Origin: Hyalangium versicolor
Lineage (GTDB): Bacteria > Myxococcota > Myxococcia > Myxococcales > Myxococcaceae
DNA length: 64,000 nt
Assembly: GCF_020103695.1 (NCBI RefSeq)
Contig: NZ_JAHXBF010000036.1
Span: 49,570 to 113,569 of the forward strand
Direction of reading: 5' to 3'
The notes beneath the pieces were generated by a model that saw only the letters and a list, made by a program, of their open reading frames with translations, did not search any database and was not told the DNA's origin. The translations under genes were made by a program, and so were the position numbers. Below are positions 51,251 through 60,493 of this stretch, piece after piece. Position 1 is the stretch's first letter. Every line of letters begins with the position of its first letter.

Positions 51251-52573
51251 CTAGGTCGTGAGGATGATGCGACCGCCCTGCATGGCACGGCGAACCAGGG
51301 CCAGGGCCTGCTCGGAGGCAGCCTCGGCCTCGGTGAGCCGGCGCAGGCACAGTGGCCCCTGCGTGCCCGTCACCGCGCGCTTCAGATCCGTCAGCAGCAT
51401 CAGGGCGGCCTGGAGCATCTCCTTGCTCTGCGGAGACTCCGCCGCCGGCTTGCCGGACTTCTCGGCCACATACTGCGTGAAGCGCTTCACCACGTCCGCG
51501 GTCTTGTCCGGATCGAACTGCTCAATCAGGCCCTTGATGCGAGCCGGGTTGAGCTGGATCAACCGGAGCGCGCCCACCTTCTGGAACGAGGGATGCGGCA
51601 GACCGATCTCCGTCATCTCGAACGCACCCAGCAGCCCCTCCTCGGGGGCCTTATGGGCGTGCGGCACCACATCCACGAAGAGCGCCAGCGGCTCGGCGCC
51701 CTGGGTGTAGGCCTCCACCTCGTCCTCGTCGAGCGGCGGGAACTGCTGCGGCACGCCGATGAAGAGCAGCGGCAGGACGATCTCGGCCCAGAACTCCTCG
51801 GGAGCGCAGCCCGTGCCGCCCACCGTGGCCACCATGTGCGCCATCAACTCCACCAACCGGGGCGCGCGCTCCACCTGGTCCGCCAGGGACTTGCTCGCAT
51901 CCAGCCGCTGCAGCGACTGAACAATCTGCCCCTCGAACTGGTCCCGCGCCTCCTTGGGCAGCGGCGGCTGCGTGCGGCCGAGCGCGTCCTTCACGTCACG
52001 CGCCAGCGAGTCCGGCTTCGAATCGAACGTCGTCTTCGCCTTGGCCGGATCCAGCACCACGAACTGCAGGAAGCCCGGATCGAACAGCCGCTGGTAGTCC
52101 ACCGGCCCCAGCTTGGGCTGCCCACTCAACGACGCCGCCGGGTTCGCCCCGAAGCGCACCTGCCCCAGCGAGCGGCGGATGTCCGAGGCCAGATCCTCCA
52201 GCTTCGCCAGCTTGCCCTGGCTCAGCGAGTCCATCACCGCGCCAAACGGCGACAGCATGATGATGGCCTCGGGGAACCCCAGCGTGGCCCCCTCCGGCGA
52301 GTCCCGGTTCGGGAACCAGAAGGCCCGGTGCTCGGCCATCATCCGCCCCGCGAAGGCCCCCGCCAGCCCCAGCGCCAACGCCTGGTGCTGCGGCTGGTTC
52401 GGCTGGAACGGTCCACCAATCAACTTGCTGATGCCCTTCTCCACGTCCGCCCAGGGGGCCGTCAGCAGATCGACGGGCTTGCCCTCGACCTTCTCGAGCG
52501 CGGCGGCGAGCTGCGCCTGCGCCTGGTGAACGTGCTGCGGAACGGGGTGATCCTGAGGGACAGGTTGGGCCAT
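51251..52573 (-). CDS. Conserved hypothetical protein, possibly myxobacterial
   Basis: A 440-residue protein with no signal peptide, membrane helix or recognised domain. It is largely helical and Leu/Ala/Gln-rich, with a hydrophobic middle (APEEFWAEIVLPLLFIGVPQQFPP) and a conserved-looking N-terminal region (LALGLAGAFAGRMMAEHRAFWFPNRDSPEG). It is probably cytoplasmic. The gene is monocistronic by appearance: a divergent gene starts 90 nt upstream and a structured gap follows. Function unknown; its size and even composition support a real gene. Confidence 0.8.
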   Translation of the reverse strand: MAQPVPQDHPVPQHVHQAQAQLAAALEKVEGKPVDLLTAPWADVEKGISKLIGGPFQPNQPQHQALALGLAGAFAGRMMAEHRAFWFPNRDSPEGATLGFPEAIIMLSPFGAVMDSLSQGKLAKLEDLASDIRRSLGQVRFGANPAASLSGQPKLGPVDYQRLFDPGFLQFVVLDPAKAKTTFDSKPDSLARDVKDALGRTQPPLPKEARDQFEGQIVQSLQRLDASKSLADQVERAPRLVELMAHMVATVGGTGCAPEEFWAEIVLPLLFIGVPQQFPPLDEDEVEAYTQGAEPLALFVDVVPHAHKAPEEGLLGAFEMTEIGLPHPSFQKVGALRLIQLNPARIKGLIEQFDPDKTADVVKRFTQYVAEKSGKPAAESPQSKEMLQAALMLLTDLKRAVTGTQGPLCLRRLTEAEAASEQALALVRRAMQGGRIILTT

Positions 52574-52663
52574 GTCACATCCTGGAGAGTGTGTAGAGCG
52601 TGGGGGGCCCCTTATCGTGAAAAACGTGGCCTTGGCTACGACTTGTGCCCCTAGGATGGTGAC

Positions 52664-55600
52664 ATGCTCACGCTCCGTCGCTGGCCCCGGGGCTCCCCCC
52701 TCCTCGCCTGCCTGCTCCTGCTATCGTCGGGGTGCGCTTTCGTCTCACCCCGGTTTTCCCAGGAAGTACAGGCGTCCTTCGCCCGGGACGAGATGCGGAA
52801 GCTGACCACCCGCTCCATGGAGCTGTACTACCCGGAGCAGCTCAAGCCCGCCGCCTTGCGAGTCGCCGCCCGCGTCGAGGCCTGTGTGGACCGCCTGAGA
52901 GGGCTCGCGTGGAGCAAACAGCCCAGGGATCGGCTGCTCATCTATATGACGAGCGCGGGCTTCAACAACGCGTACGTCCAGCCGGATCTGGTGAGCACCC
53001 CCCAACAGATGGTGCTGCCATCGCACATGAGCATGGAGCTGTTCCATTTCATGGACCTGGGCGAAACGGAGTTGGGCGACGTGGGCTGCCACGAGGCCGT
53101 CCACTACGTGCAGATGCAGCAGGAGGAGGGCATCTGGCGGGGCCTCAACGTGCTCACCGGCGGCCTGCTCCAGCCCAACATCTTCACCGAGTCCTGGTTC
53201 CTGGAGGGGCTGGCCACCTATTACGAGGGGCAGTTCGACAAGGACACCGGGCGCCCCCACAGCCCCATCTGGCGCGGCTGGTTCGAGTCCCTGGTGCAGG
53301 AGCGTGGAGGGGACCTGAACCCCGGCCACATGTCTCCCGAGCACCGGCAGGCGGACCCGTTCGGCGGCAACTACCTCACGGGCAGCCACTTCATCGCATG
53401 GCTGGCGCACACCTACGGCGAGAAGAAGCTCTGGCAGCTGATCAACGAGCAGGGCGGTGCCTGGGCCCCGCCCCTCGGCGTCACGCTGCGATTCCGAGGC
53501 GTGTATGGGAAGACGATCGGCGGGCTCTTCGACGAGTACACCGAAGCCTTGAAGAAGGAGCTCGTCCGGAGGGAGCGCCCGGCCACCCAGACGGTGATGA
53601 CGCCGGAGGTGGGGTACTTCGCGCGAATGGCGGCCTCGCCGAAGGACGGGGCGATCGCGCTCATCCACGTGGGGCGCGAGGAGACCTCCCACCTCACCGT
53701 GCGCGAGCGGGATGGCTCCGTGCGCTTCTCCCGAAGCCTCACCCTGCTGCTGCCGGGGCGCACGTGGATCGTGAGCAGCCCCACGGCGATGAGCGGCCTG
53801 TCCTTCACGCGCGATGGCGCCCTGCTCTACCTGGTGGGCGCCGACGTGAACAGCCAGGGTGCCTTCATCTCCCGGCTGTGGCGGGTGGACGCGCGCACCG
53901 GCGACGTCCTGCGCACCTGGGACATCCAAGACGGGATTGGCGGCAGCGTCACGCCGGACGGCACGGGCTACGTCTTCGTGGACGTCCGAGGCGGAGACAC
54001 CGCGAACCTCTACCGCCTGAACCTGGAGACGGGCCAGCAGGAGCCGCTCACCCAGTTCGAGGGCCACATCTCGCTCGGGGCCCTTGCGGTGTCTCCGGAC
54101 GGGCAGCGCGTGGTGTTCGCGATGCGCGGGCCCGATGGCTGGGATCTAGCGCTGCGCGAGCAGGACGGAAGCGTACGCTGGCTCACCCGGGACGGGCGCT
54201 TCAACTACTCGCCCACCTGGGTGGATGACGACCAGATCCTCTTCCTGCGCGAGCATGACCAGCGGTTGCAGGCGCACCTGCTGCGGCTCTCCACGGGAGA
54301 GCTCCACCGCATCACCGACGCACCGCACCTGGTGATGGATGCACAGCCCACGGGCGACGGGCAGGTGGTGTTCCTCAACCGCGATGGCGTGGACTTCTCG
54401 CTCGATCGGGCACCGCTCGTGGCGATTGCGGAGCCCCCGCCCCAGACAGCAGTGGCCGCATCGCCTGCGCCCGGGACTGCCGAGACCGTTCCTCCTCCCC
54501 CATCCGCCTCCGCTCCCGAGACGCCGGCGGCGCATCCACCCGAGGTGGCTCCAGGCTCTCCCCCCTCACCCGAGTCCTTCGCCGAGTTCCCCGGAGCCCC
54601 GCCCGCAGCCTCGGACGCTCCCGCCTCGAATGCTCCCGCCTCGGACGCCCCCACCGCAGCAGCCACCGAGGCTGTGCCTCCCGCGCCTTCTGCGCCCCTC
54701 ACCCTGGCCACCGTTCCGCTGGCGGACGCCCCGCTGGCCGTGGTGCCCCCAGCGCCCGAAGTGGAAGTGCAGTCCGATGTGCCCTACTCACGGCTGGAGC
54801 GGCTCTTCTACCCGGAGTTGCGCGTCCCGTTCGTGTACGCCTTCAAGAACGAAGACACCGAGAAGCTCCAGGTGGTGGGCCTGATCTCGCTCGCGGGGCA
54901 GGATCGGCTCGGCTTCCACGCGTGGGCCATCAACGCCCTCTATGACTCGGGCGTGGAGAGGCCGATGCCGAGCGTCTCGGTGAGCTACGGCAACGCGGTG
55001 CTGGCTCCCTGGTACCTCCAGACCGATGCCGCCTACGCCCGGGACGAGGATCAAGAGGACATCCAGGCCTCGCTGACCGGCTCGCGCACCTTCTGGACCA
55101 CGCCGGTCGCGTTCGGACTCCTCGGCCTGAGGCGGCAGTTCCTCGATCCGGCCGACGGCACCCGCGAGAACGTCACCTCCCTCTTCGGTCCGCAGATCGC
55201 CACGGCCTATTTCGCCGGAGAGGGCACTTCCTACGGAGGCACGCAGCGAGGGCTCGGGCTCTCCCTGTCCGCGGGAGCCTTCCCCAAGGCCTTCGGCACC
55301 GACTCCGCGATGGGAGACGTGCGCGCCGAGGCGGAGACCTACCTGGGCGGACTGCCGGGGCTCAAGAGGGACAACCTGTACCTCTCGGTGGCGGGCCGCT
55401 TCCTGCCGGGCGCACCCAACGGACTGCTCGAGGTGGGCGGAATCGCAGCGGGCGCCCCCTTCTTCCAGTCCGAGGACAACCGCGATCGGGGGCTCTCACG
55501 GCAGTACCAGCCCGGCCTGGCCTTCTCCGAATACCTGCGAGGCTACGAGGACATCACCTTCCGGGCCCGTCACGCCGTCATCGGCAACGCGCTCTACCGC

Positions 55601-55882
55601 TACCGCTTCATCGTCGACTACGGCTGGGCCTCCACGCTGTACCTGTTGCCCTCGCTCTTCGTGAACCAGCTCGAGGTGGAGGGCTTCGGCTCCTGGGCTC
55701 GCACGGACTTCAAGGACAACCACCGGGCCGCGGGCGGAGCGGTCCGGCTCCAGCTCACCCTCGGGCAGTTGATCCCTCTGGGCCTCTTCTACCAGGTGGC
55801 CTACCGCTTCGACTCGTGCGTGGAAGAAAGCAGCGCGAATCAGTGCTCCAAGCCGCTGCACCTGGTGGGCCTGGCCTTCTGA
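52664..55882 (+). CDS. Lipoprotein fusing a zinc metallopeptidase, a TolB-like propeller and an outer-membrane barrel-like domain
   Basis: A 1072-residue protein. The signal peptide ends in LLSSGC, a lipobox. A gluzincin-type site is present: His143-Glu-Ala-Val-His147 in CHEAVHYVQ and Glu181 in WFLEGLATYYEG, 34 residues further on, as in M1-like peptidases. Residues about 310-600 form WD40/TolB-like blades (GIGGSVTPDGTGYVFVDVRGGD, LGALAVSPDGQRVVFAM). A long Pro/Ala linker (about 585-710) leads to a C-terminal region with alternating strands and aromatic ends (LSLSAGAFPKAFG, NLYLSVAGRFLPGAPNG, YRYRFIVDYGWASTLYLLP to HLVGLAF), resembling a surface-antigen-type barrel. The combination suggests an outer-membrane-tethered protease exposed to the periplasm or outside. 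Confidence 0.82.
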   Translation: MLTLRRWPRGSPLLACLLLLSSGCAFVSPRFSQEVQASFARDEMRKLTTRSMELYYPEQLKPAALRVAARVEACVDRLRGLAWSKQPRDRLLIYMTSAGFNNAYVQPDLVSTPQQMVLPSHMSMELFHFMDLGETELGDVGCHEAVHYVQMQQEEGIWRGLNVLTGGLLQPNIFTESWFLEGLATYYEGQFDKDTGRPHSPIWRGWFESLVQERGGDLNPGHMSPEHRQADPFGGNYLTGSHFIAWLAHTYGEKKLWQLINEQGGAWAPPLGVTLRFRGVYGKTIGGLFDEYTEALKKELVRRERPATQTVMTPEVGYFARMAASPKDGAIALIHVGREETSHLTVRERDGSVRFSRSLTLLLPGRTWIVSSPTAMSGLSFTRDGALLYLVGADVNSQGAFISRLWRVDARTGDVLRTWDIQDGIGGSVTPDGTGYVFVDVRGGDTANLYRLNLETGQQEPLTQFEGHISLGALAVSPDGQRVVFAMRGPDGWDLALREQDGSVRWLTRDGRFNYSPTWVDDDQILFLREHDQRLQAHLLRLSTGELHRITDAPHLVMDAQPTGDGQVVFLNRDGVDFSLDRAPLVAIAEPPPQTAVAASPAPGTAETVPPPPSASAPETPAAHPPEVAPGSPPSPESFAEFPGAPPAASDAPASNAPASDAPTAAATEAVPPAPSAPLTLATVPLADAPLAVVPPAPEVEVQSDVPYSRLERLFYPELRVPFVYAFKNEDTEKLQVVGLISLAGQDRLGFHAWAINALYDSGVERPMPSVSVSYGNAVLAPWYLQTDAAYARDEDQEDIQASLTGSRTFWTTPVAFGLLGLRRQFLDPADGTRENVTSLFGPQIATAYFAGEGTSYGGTQRGLGLSLSAGAFPKAFGTDSAMGDVRAEAETYLGGLPGLKRDNLYLSVAGRFLPGAPNGLLEVGGIAAGAPFFQSEDNRDRGLSRQYQPGLAFSEYLRGYEDITFRARHAVIGNALYRYRFIVDYGWASTLYLLPSLFVNQLEVEGFGSWARTDFKDNHRAAGGAVRLQLTLGQLIPLGLFYQVAYRFDSCVEESSANQCSKPLHLVGLAF

Positions 55883-55888
55883 CGAAGC

Positions 55889-56452
55889 TCACAGCCCGTA
55901 GAGGTTCGACTGGTGCGCGTAGTCGAGCACCTGGCGAGGCACCAGCTCCGAGGGCCGCTGGCCGCGAGCCAGCATCTCGCGAATCTGCGTGGAGGACACT
56001 TCAGCCAGCGGTGGCCCCAGCGTGCCCGGCGCTGGGTAACCGGCGCGATAGAGCACCAGCACCCTCACCATCTGCTCGATGCGATCGAAGCTCTTCCACT
56101 TCGGCACATCCTTCAGGATGTCCGAGCCGATGATCAGCGAGAAGCTCCGCTCCGGGTAACGCTCCTTCAAATAGGCGAGCGTCTCCACCGTGTACCCTGC
56201 GCCTCCGCTCTGGGCGACCGCCTCCTCCACCCGGCTCGTCTTCAACCAGCCGGAAGTGTCCAGACAGAGCAGGTCGCACATCTTCACGCGGTGCTCGAAG
56301 GGAGCCAGCGCCTTGCCAAAGGGGTGGTGGTAGGCGGGCATGAGCCATACCTCGTCCACCTCCTGCGTGGCGTGCACGTACTGGGCGGCCAGCAGGTGGC
56401 CCACATGAGGCGGATTGAACGAACCTCCCAGCAGCGCGACCCGCAAGGCCAC
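55889..56452 (-). CDS. nadD: Nicotinate-nucleotide adenylyltransferase
   Basis: A 187-residue enzyme that converts nicotinate mononucleotide and ATP to nicotinate adenine dinucleotide in NAD synthesis. The HxGH-type motif is GGSFNPPHVGH near the N-terminus and the second signature is SSTQIREML near the C-terminus, with IIGSDILKDVPKWKS between. Length is normal. Its start lies 1 nt from the upstream gene stop (56454), so they are co-transcribed. It converges with the peptidase-propeller gene. Confidence 0.94.
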   Translation of the reverse strand: MALRVALLGGSFNPPHVGHLLAAQYVHATQEVDEVWLMPAYHHPFGKALAPFEHRVKMCDLLCLDTSGWLKTSRVEEAVAQSGGAGYTVETLAYLKERYPERSFSLIIGSDILKDVPKWKSFDRIEQMVRVLVLYRAGYPAPGTLGPPLAEVSSTQIREMLARGQRPSELVPRQVLDYAHQSNLYGL

Positions 56453-56453
56453 C

Positions 56454-57122
56454 TCACTTCACCTGCAGCTTCGTCCCACGCCCAAGCTGGAGCTCCCGAG
56501 GCTCCAGCACCACGGATCCGTCCAGCCGGAAGGCGGTGTACTTCAGGTTGCGGTCCACCTTCTCCAGCAGGCCACACGTCTGCTCGGCCGCCCCGGCCAG
56601 CCGCCCCGGAGTGATGAAGAAGCGAGGGCCGATCTGCACCACGTTCGGCTCGGACTCCTTGCCGTGGATGAAGACCGAGGCGTTGAGCAGATCGTCCCGC
56701 GTCAGATCGTTCTTGTCGTAGACGAGGCAGCACAGCGCATCGCCCACCATGTCCAGCATCTTCCGCGGGATGTTCGGATCCATGTACTGGAGGCTGTCGC
56801 GCTCGGGCACGCGAGAGAACCTCTCCAGCACCAGGCGGCGATCCTCCTCGGCGGAGACGTCCGCGGGAACCTCGCCGAAGGCGGGAGGCCGGGGCAAGGC
56901 GTCCTTGGAGGACAGCCACTGCGTGACATCTGCCAGGAAGTCCATGTCCGAGTACTCGCGGCCTCCGCGAGACTTCTCCCGGCGCTCCAGGATCCATGAA
57001 TCCAGATCCGTGTAGCGCCCCCCGGCGAAGAGGAAGCGGCGGGCACCCTTCTCCCGCAGCAACTCGTACGCCGCGTTGAAGGCGGCGAGATCACCATGGC
57101 TGTCGGAGAGAATGCCGATCAC
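56454..57122 (-). CDS. Metallophosphoesterase-like protein with degenerate metal site
   Basis: A 222-residue protein whose N-terminus (IGILSDSHGDLAAFNAAYELL) is the DxH motif of calcineurin-like phosphoesterases (Asp7, His9). The next expected GDxxD appears only as AGGRYTDLD, and GNHE is not seen. A late IHGKES with FFITPGRL echoes the usual GHTH/NPGS ending. Metal binding is therefore probably partial, and enzyme activity is uncertain. It is the first member of a pair with nadD, 1 nt apart, so a role in nucleotide metabolism is conceivable. Confidence 0.75.
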   Translation of the reverse strand: MIGILSDSHGDLAAFNAAYELLREKGARRFLFAGGRYTDLDSWILERREKSRGGREYSDMDFLADVTQWLSSKDALPRPPAFGEVPADVSAEEDRRLVLERFSRVPERDSLQYMDPNIPRKMLDMVGDALCCLVYDKNDLTRDDLLNASVFIHGKESEPNVVQIGPRFFITPGRLAGAAEQTCGLLEKVDRNLKYTAFRLDGSVVLEPRELQLGRGTKLQVK

Positions 57123-57137
57123 GGGGGGACCCTGTTC

Positions 57138-58316
57138 TCAAGAGTACAGCAGGTAGGGCCTCCTTTGCTGCTCGAAGGTGTCCGACTGTGCGGAGAACCC
57201 CTCCACGAGCCGGTCCAGGGGCCAACCCTCCTCGATTCCCCGGCGGACCTGATCCGTGCCACACAGGAGATCAAAGGCCGGCACGTCATCCACGAACTCG
57301 TAGGCATCCGCGCGCCAGGCGAACTTGCCGCCCCCCACGTCGCGCACGGCCTGGAAGATGGCGATGCCCGTGCGCAGCGACTGGAAGGCCTGCCGATCCG
57401 TGACGTGGATGAAGGCGCCGGTGCAGGACTCGCCCCGGAACTTGTCGAAGGTGGGCGTGAAGCCTACGGGGCGGAAGGTGACGCCCGGCAGGCGCTCCCT
57501 CTCGAGCCGAGCCACCAGCGCATCCGCGTCCAACCAGGGGGCGCCGAACTGCTCGAAGGGGCGGCAGGTGCCACGGCCCTCGGACACGTTGGTCCCCTCT
57601 CCCAGGCACATGCCCGTGTACACCAACGCGGTGTCCGGCGTGGGCATGTTGGGCGAGGGCGAAATGAAGGGCAGCCCCGTATCGGACCAGAACATCTCCC
57701 GGCGCCAGCCCTCGCACGGCACCACCGTCAGCTCGCAGCCCATCTTGAACTCGGCGTTGAAGAAGCGGGCCAGCTCGCCGGCCGTCATGCCGTGGCGGTT
57801 GGGCAGCGGGTACAGCCCCACGAAGGAACGGTAGCGCTCGCCCACCAGGTTCCCCTCGAGCGCGGTGCCGCCCAGCGGGTTGGGCCGATCCAGCACGAAG
57901 AAGGGCACCTTGGCCTGGGCTGCCACCTTCATGGAGAGCGCCATGGTGTAGACGTAGGTGTAGTAGCGGCTGCCCACGTCCTGGATGTCGAACACGAGCG
58001 CGTCCAGCCCGGAGAGCCACTCCACCTTGGGAGACAGCGACTCGAAGGTGGAGCCGTACAGGCTGTGCACGGGCACGCCGGTGCGCCTGTCTCTCGCCTC
58101 GCCCACAGCCACCATGTACTGGGCCTCGCCGCGAATGCCGTGCTCTGGACCGAAGAGCGCGGCCAGGGTGACTCCTGGTGTCTGCGCCAGCAAATCCGCC
58201 AGGTGGCGGAAGCGCGAGTCCACGCTCGTGGGATTGACAATGGCCCCCACGCGCCGGCCCTTCAGCGCCGAGAAGCCCTGCTCCACCCATACGTCCAGTC
58301 CCGTCTTCACCTTCAT
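57138..58316 (-). CDS. DUF1343 exo-beta-N-acetylmuramidase-like protein (NamZ, GH171)
   Basis: A 392-residue protein of the NamZ family, whose characterised member removes N-acetylmuramic acid from the non-reducing end of peptidoglycan chains. Family landmarks are ALFGPEHGIRGEAQ, FDIQDVGSRYYTY, LDRPNPLGG and GEGTNVSEGRGT. Unlike secreted relatives, there is no signal peptide at the visible start, so the enzyme may act on recycled muropeptides in the cytoplasm, or the start lies further upstream. It lies 15 nt behind the next upstream gene's reading direction and precedes the phosphoesterase gene by 15 nt. Confidence 0.88.
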   Translation of the reverse strand: MKVKTGLDVWVEQGFSALKGRRVGAIVNPTSVDSRFRHLADLLAQTPGVTLAALFGPEHGIRGEAQYMVAVGEARDRRTGVPVHSLYGSTFESLSPKVEWLSGLDALVFDIQDVGSRYYTYVYTMALSMKVAAQAKVPFFVLDRPNPLGGTALEGNLVGERYRSFVGLYPLPNRHGMTAGELARFFNAEFKMGCELTVVPCEGWRREMFWSDTGLPFISPSPNMPTPDTALVYTGMCLGEGTNVSEGRGTCRPFEQFGAPWLDADALVARLERERLPGVTFRPVGFTPTFDKFRGESCTGAFIHVTDRQAFQSLRTGIAIFQAVRDVGGGKFAWRADAYEFVDDVPAFDLLCGTDQVRRGIEEGWPLDRLVEGFSAQSDTFEQQRRPYLLYS

Positions 58317-58355
58317 CCCGACAGCCCTCCGCGCCTTGGGGAATTCCCCAGCGCT

Positions 58356-59657
58356 TCAGTCATCACCCAGACGCTTGAGCGCCTCCTGCGCCGCGCGTCG
58401 CGAGTTACAGCCGCCCAGCCCCGTCCCGAGGAAGCCGCTCGAGGCCCCCTCCTCCGGCCCGTCCTGCTCGGCCAGATCCTCCAACTCCCCACGGGCTTCC
58501 TTGAGCTTCAGCACCGCCACGGCCAGAACCGCGGCCTGACGCACACCGCATTCCTTGTGCTCCAGCAGCTCGATGATCCGATCCTTGGCCTGCGAGCTAC
58601 CGGCCTTCACGGCGGACACGTAGTGCTCCACCGAGCCGCGCATGTCCCCTCGGGCCTCGCTGAGCTGCGCGTACAGATACTCCGCACGCTCGGGGTTCTT
58701 GGCCTCCTCGCGGATGAGCTTCCGAGCCGCATCCGTGAGCGAGTCCCGCTTGGAAGGAGGCGCCTCCCGAACGGCGTCGATGGCCCGCTCCGCCGGACTG
58801 GAGCCGAACGCCACCACTGCCACACCCAGCACCAATGCCAGTCCACCCAGGCCCAGGGCCAGGCGGCGCCCCGTCACTCCGGGAGGCACTCGCGAGCGCC
58901 ACTGCGCGGGAAGGCGCTCCGGGAGCCCCTGGAGGAATCGCGAGGCAGCGGCCAGCCACCGGCTCGCGAGCCCCCGGGCCTGAACCCCCACCACGGCCGC
59001 ACGCTGGCCCACCGCGGAGAGCGCGGCCCCGGCCGAGCCCGGCTGCTCACTGACGCGAGACAGGGCCATGTTCGCGAACGGCGGCCCCTCCTGCGGAACC
59101 CCGGCCGCAGCAGGTACCGGCGTTACGGGAGCCTCCATGCGGTAGGGCCCCTTGGGGACGCGGAAGACACGGATCTTCCCGGGAATGCCCTTCAGCTCGA
59201 AGGCGCCCACCTCCTGCGAGGGCACCTCCGCCTTGTTCATGGAGAGGTAGACGGCCTCGGTGAAGAAGACCTCACCCGCATCGGTGATGCCCTCCACACG
59301 GGCGGCGATGTTCACGGGCTCGCCGAAGACGTCCTGGGACTCGACGCGCACCTCGCCCACGTTGATGGCCACGCGCACGTGGAGCTGCTCGTTCTCGGAG
59401 ACGGTACGGTTGTAGTGCCAGAGGCGATCCTGGATGGCCACGCCGCTGAGCACGGCCTGGGTGGGCGACTCGAACGTCACGAGGAACGCGTCGCCAATGG
59501 ACTTGAGGATCTTCCCACCGAAGGCGGTGAACAGCGGCGCCAACAGATCATGGTGAACCCGGAGGAGACGCTGGTTCTCCTCATGGGTCTGCCGACTGGT
59601 GCGCTCGGTGAACCCTTGAATGTCGGTGAAGACGATGGCGAGGTTGGCGGTCTTCAA
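58356..59657 (-). CDS. Class III nucleotidyl cyclase with membrane helix and C-terminal helical region
   Basis: A 433-residue cyclase. The N-terminal catalytic domain (about 1-180) carries the full set for a class III enzyme: metal-binding Asp12 (FTDIQGFT) and Asp56 (SIGDAFL), specificity residues around Lys49/Lys52 and Asp109, and the transition-state pair Asn116 and Arg120 (NIAARVE). This is consistent with adenylate cyclase. A Pro/Ala-rich linker leads to one transmembrane helix (about 265-288, LALGLGGLALVLGVAVVAF) and a periplasmic helical region with HEAT/TPR-like repeats (IIELLEHKECGVRQAAVLAVAVL). The catalytic domain would be cytoplasmic and the sensor outside. Signal unknown. Confidence 0.9.
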   Translation of the reverse strand: MKTANLAIVFTDIQGFTERTSRQTHEENQRLLRVHHDLLAPLFTAFGGKILKSIGDAFLVTFESPTQAVLSGVAIQDRLWHYNRTVSENEQLHVRVAINVGEVRVESQDVFGEPVNIAARVEGITDAGEVFFTEAVYLSMNKAEVPSQEVGAFELKGIPGKIRVFRVPKGPYRMEAPVTPVPAAAGVPQEGPPFANMALSRVSEQPGSAGAALSAVGQRAAVVGVQARGLASRWLAAASRFLQGLPERLPAQWRSRVPPGVTGRRLALGLGGLALVLGVAVVAFGSSPAERAIDAVREAPPSKRDSLTDAARKLIREEAKNPERAEYLYAQLSEARGDMRGSVEHYVSAVKAGSSQAKDRIIELLEHKECGVRQAAVLAVAVLKLKEARGELEDLAEQDGPEEGASSGFLGTGLGGCNSRRAAQEALKRLGDD

Positions 59658-59722
59658 GGCGCGCGCAGTCTATGCGTCGGCGCTCGCAGCGCAATCGGCC
59701 AGGGCCCTCACCGTCCGCTCGG

Positions 59723-60421
59723 CTACCGACGGGACGGCTGGAGCGTCCGCAGGCGACGCTTGGGCGCGGGCTCCTCGGTGGCCTTGCGCAGCTTCTGGGC
59801 GAGCTTCTCCCGGCCCGTGCGCTCGTACAGCTCGACGAGCCGCCGGACCACCAGCACGTTGTCCGGTTGGAACTGGCGCGCGGCCAGCAACTCCCGCTCT
59901 GCATCCCCCACCCGCCCTTGCTGCTCCAGCACTTGGGCCAGCAACAGACGCACCTGCACCCACTCGGGCCGGGCCTTGGTGAGGAAGCGGTAGTGGTACT
60001 CGGCCTTGAGCCAGTCGCCCTGGGCCATCCAGAGGCCCGCGGCCCGGAAGCGGGCCTCCTCATAAGAGGGGCGATAGAGGAGCGCTGTCTCGTAGGCCTG
60101 GGCAGCAAGCAGGGGTTGTCCCCTCTCCTCGCACAGCAACCCACGTAGGTAATAAGCGCGAGGATTCTCTGGAGCGAGCGCGGAGGCGACATCCAGGTGG
60201 GCCTCGATGCGGTCCAGCTCTCCTCCCAGCTTGAGCATCAGCCGGGCAGCCTCGATTCGAGGCAGCTCCCAGGCTGGCCAGCTATGAATGACGGCCTCCA
60301 TTTCCGAGAGGGCGCCAGCGGAGTCTCCGGCCTCTTCGCGAGCCAGAGCCTGCGTCAGGGCATTGTTCGCGGGGGCGTCCAGAGCGCCCGCCAAAGCGCC
60401 CACAAGCATGAGCCACACCAT
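59723..60421 (-). CDS. Secreted or membrane-tethered TPR protein
   Basis: A 232-residue protein. The start at 60421 gives a hydrophobic N-terminus (VWLMLVGALAGALDAPA) that acts as a signal peptide or anchor. Residues 25-200 contain four to five TPR units (ALTQALAREEAGDSAGALSEME, AYYLRGLLCEERGQPLLAAQAYETAL, VRLLLAQVLEQQGRVGDAEREL). The C-terminus is basic. It is divergent from mutS2 across a 72-nt gap that contains a weak TTGACG promoter-like box. Partner unknown. Confidence 0.8.
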   Translation of the reverse strand: MVWLMLVGALAGALDAPANNALTQALAREEAGDSAGALSEMEAVIHSWPAWELPRIEAARLMLKLGGELDRIEAHLDVASALAPENPRAYYLRGLLCEERGQPLLAAQAYETALLYRPSYEEARFRAAGLWMAQGDWLKAEYHYRFLTKARPEWVQVRLLLAQVLEQQGRVGDAERELLAARQFQPDNVLVVRRLVELYERTGREKLAQKLRKATEEPAPKRRLRTLQPSRR

Positions 60422-60493
60422 GGGCGGCTGATAACAGAGGCAGCAGGCCCCCTCAATGTTCCCTTGACGGCCCCCAGGGCCAGGCATGAAACC

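Noticed and set aside
60464..60492. Promoter of mutS2 (TTGACG box)
   Set aside because: The -35 match is good, but the -10 hexamer at the right distance (TGAAAC) matches at only three positions.
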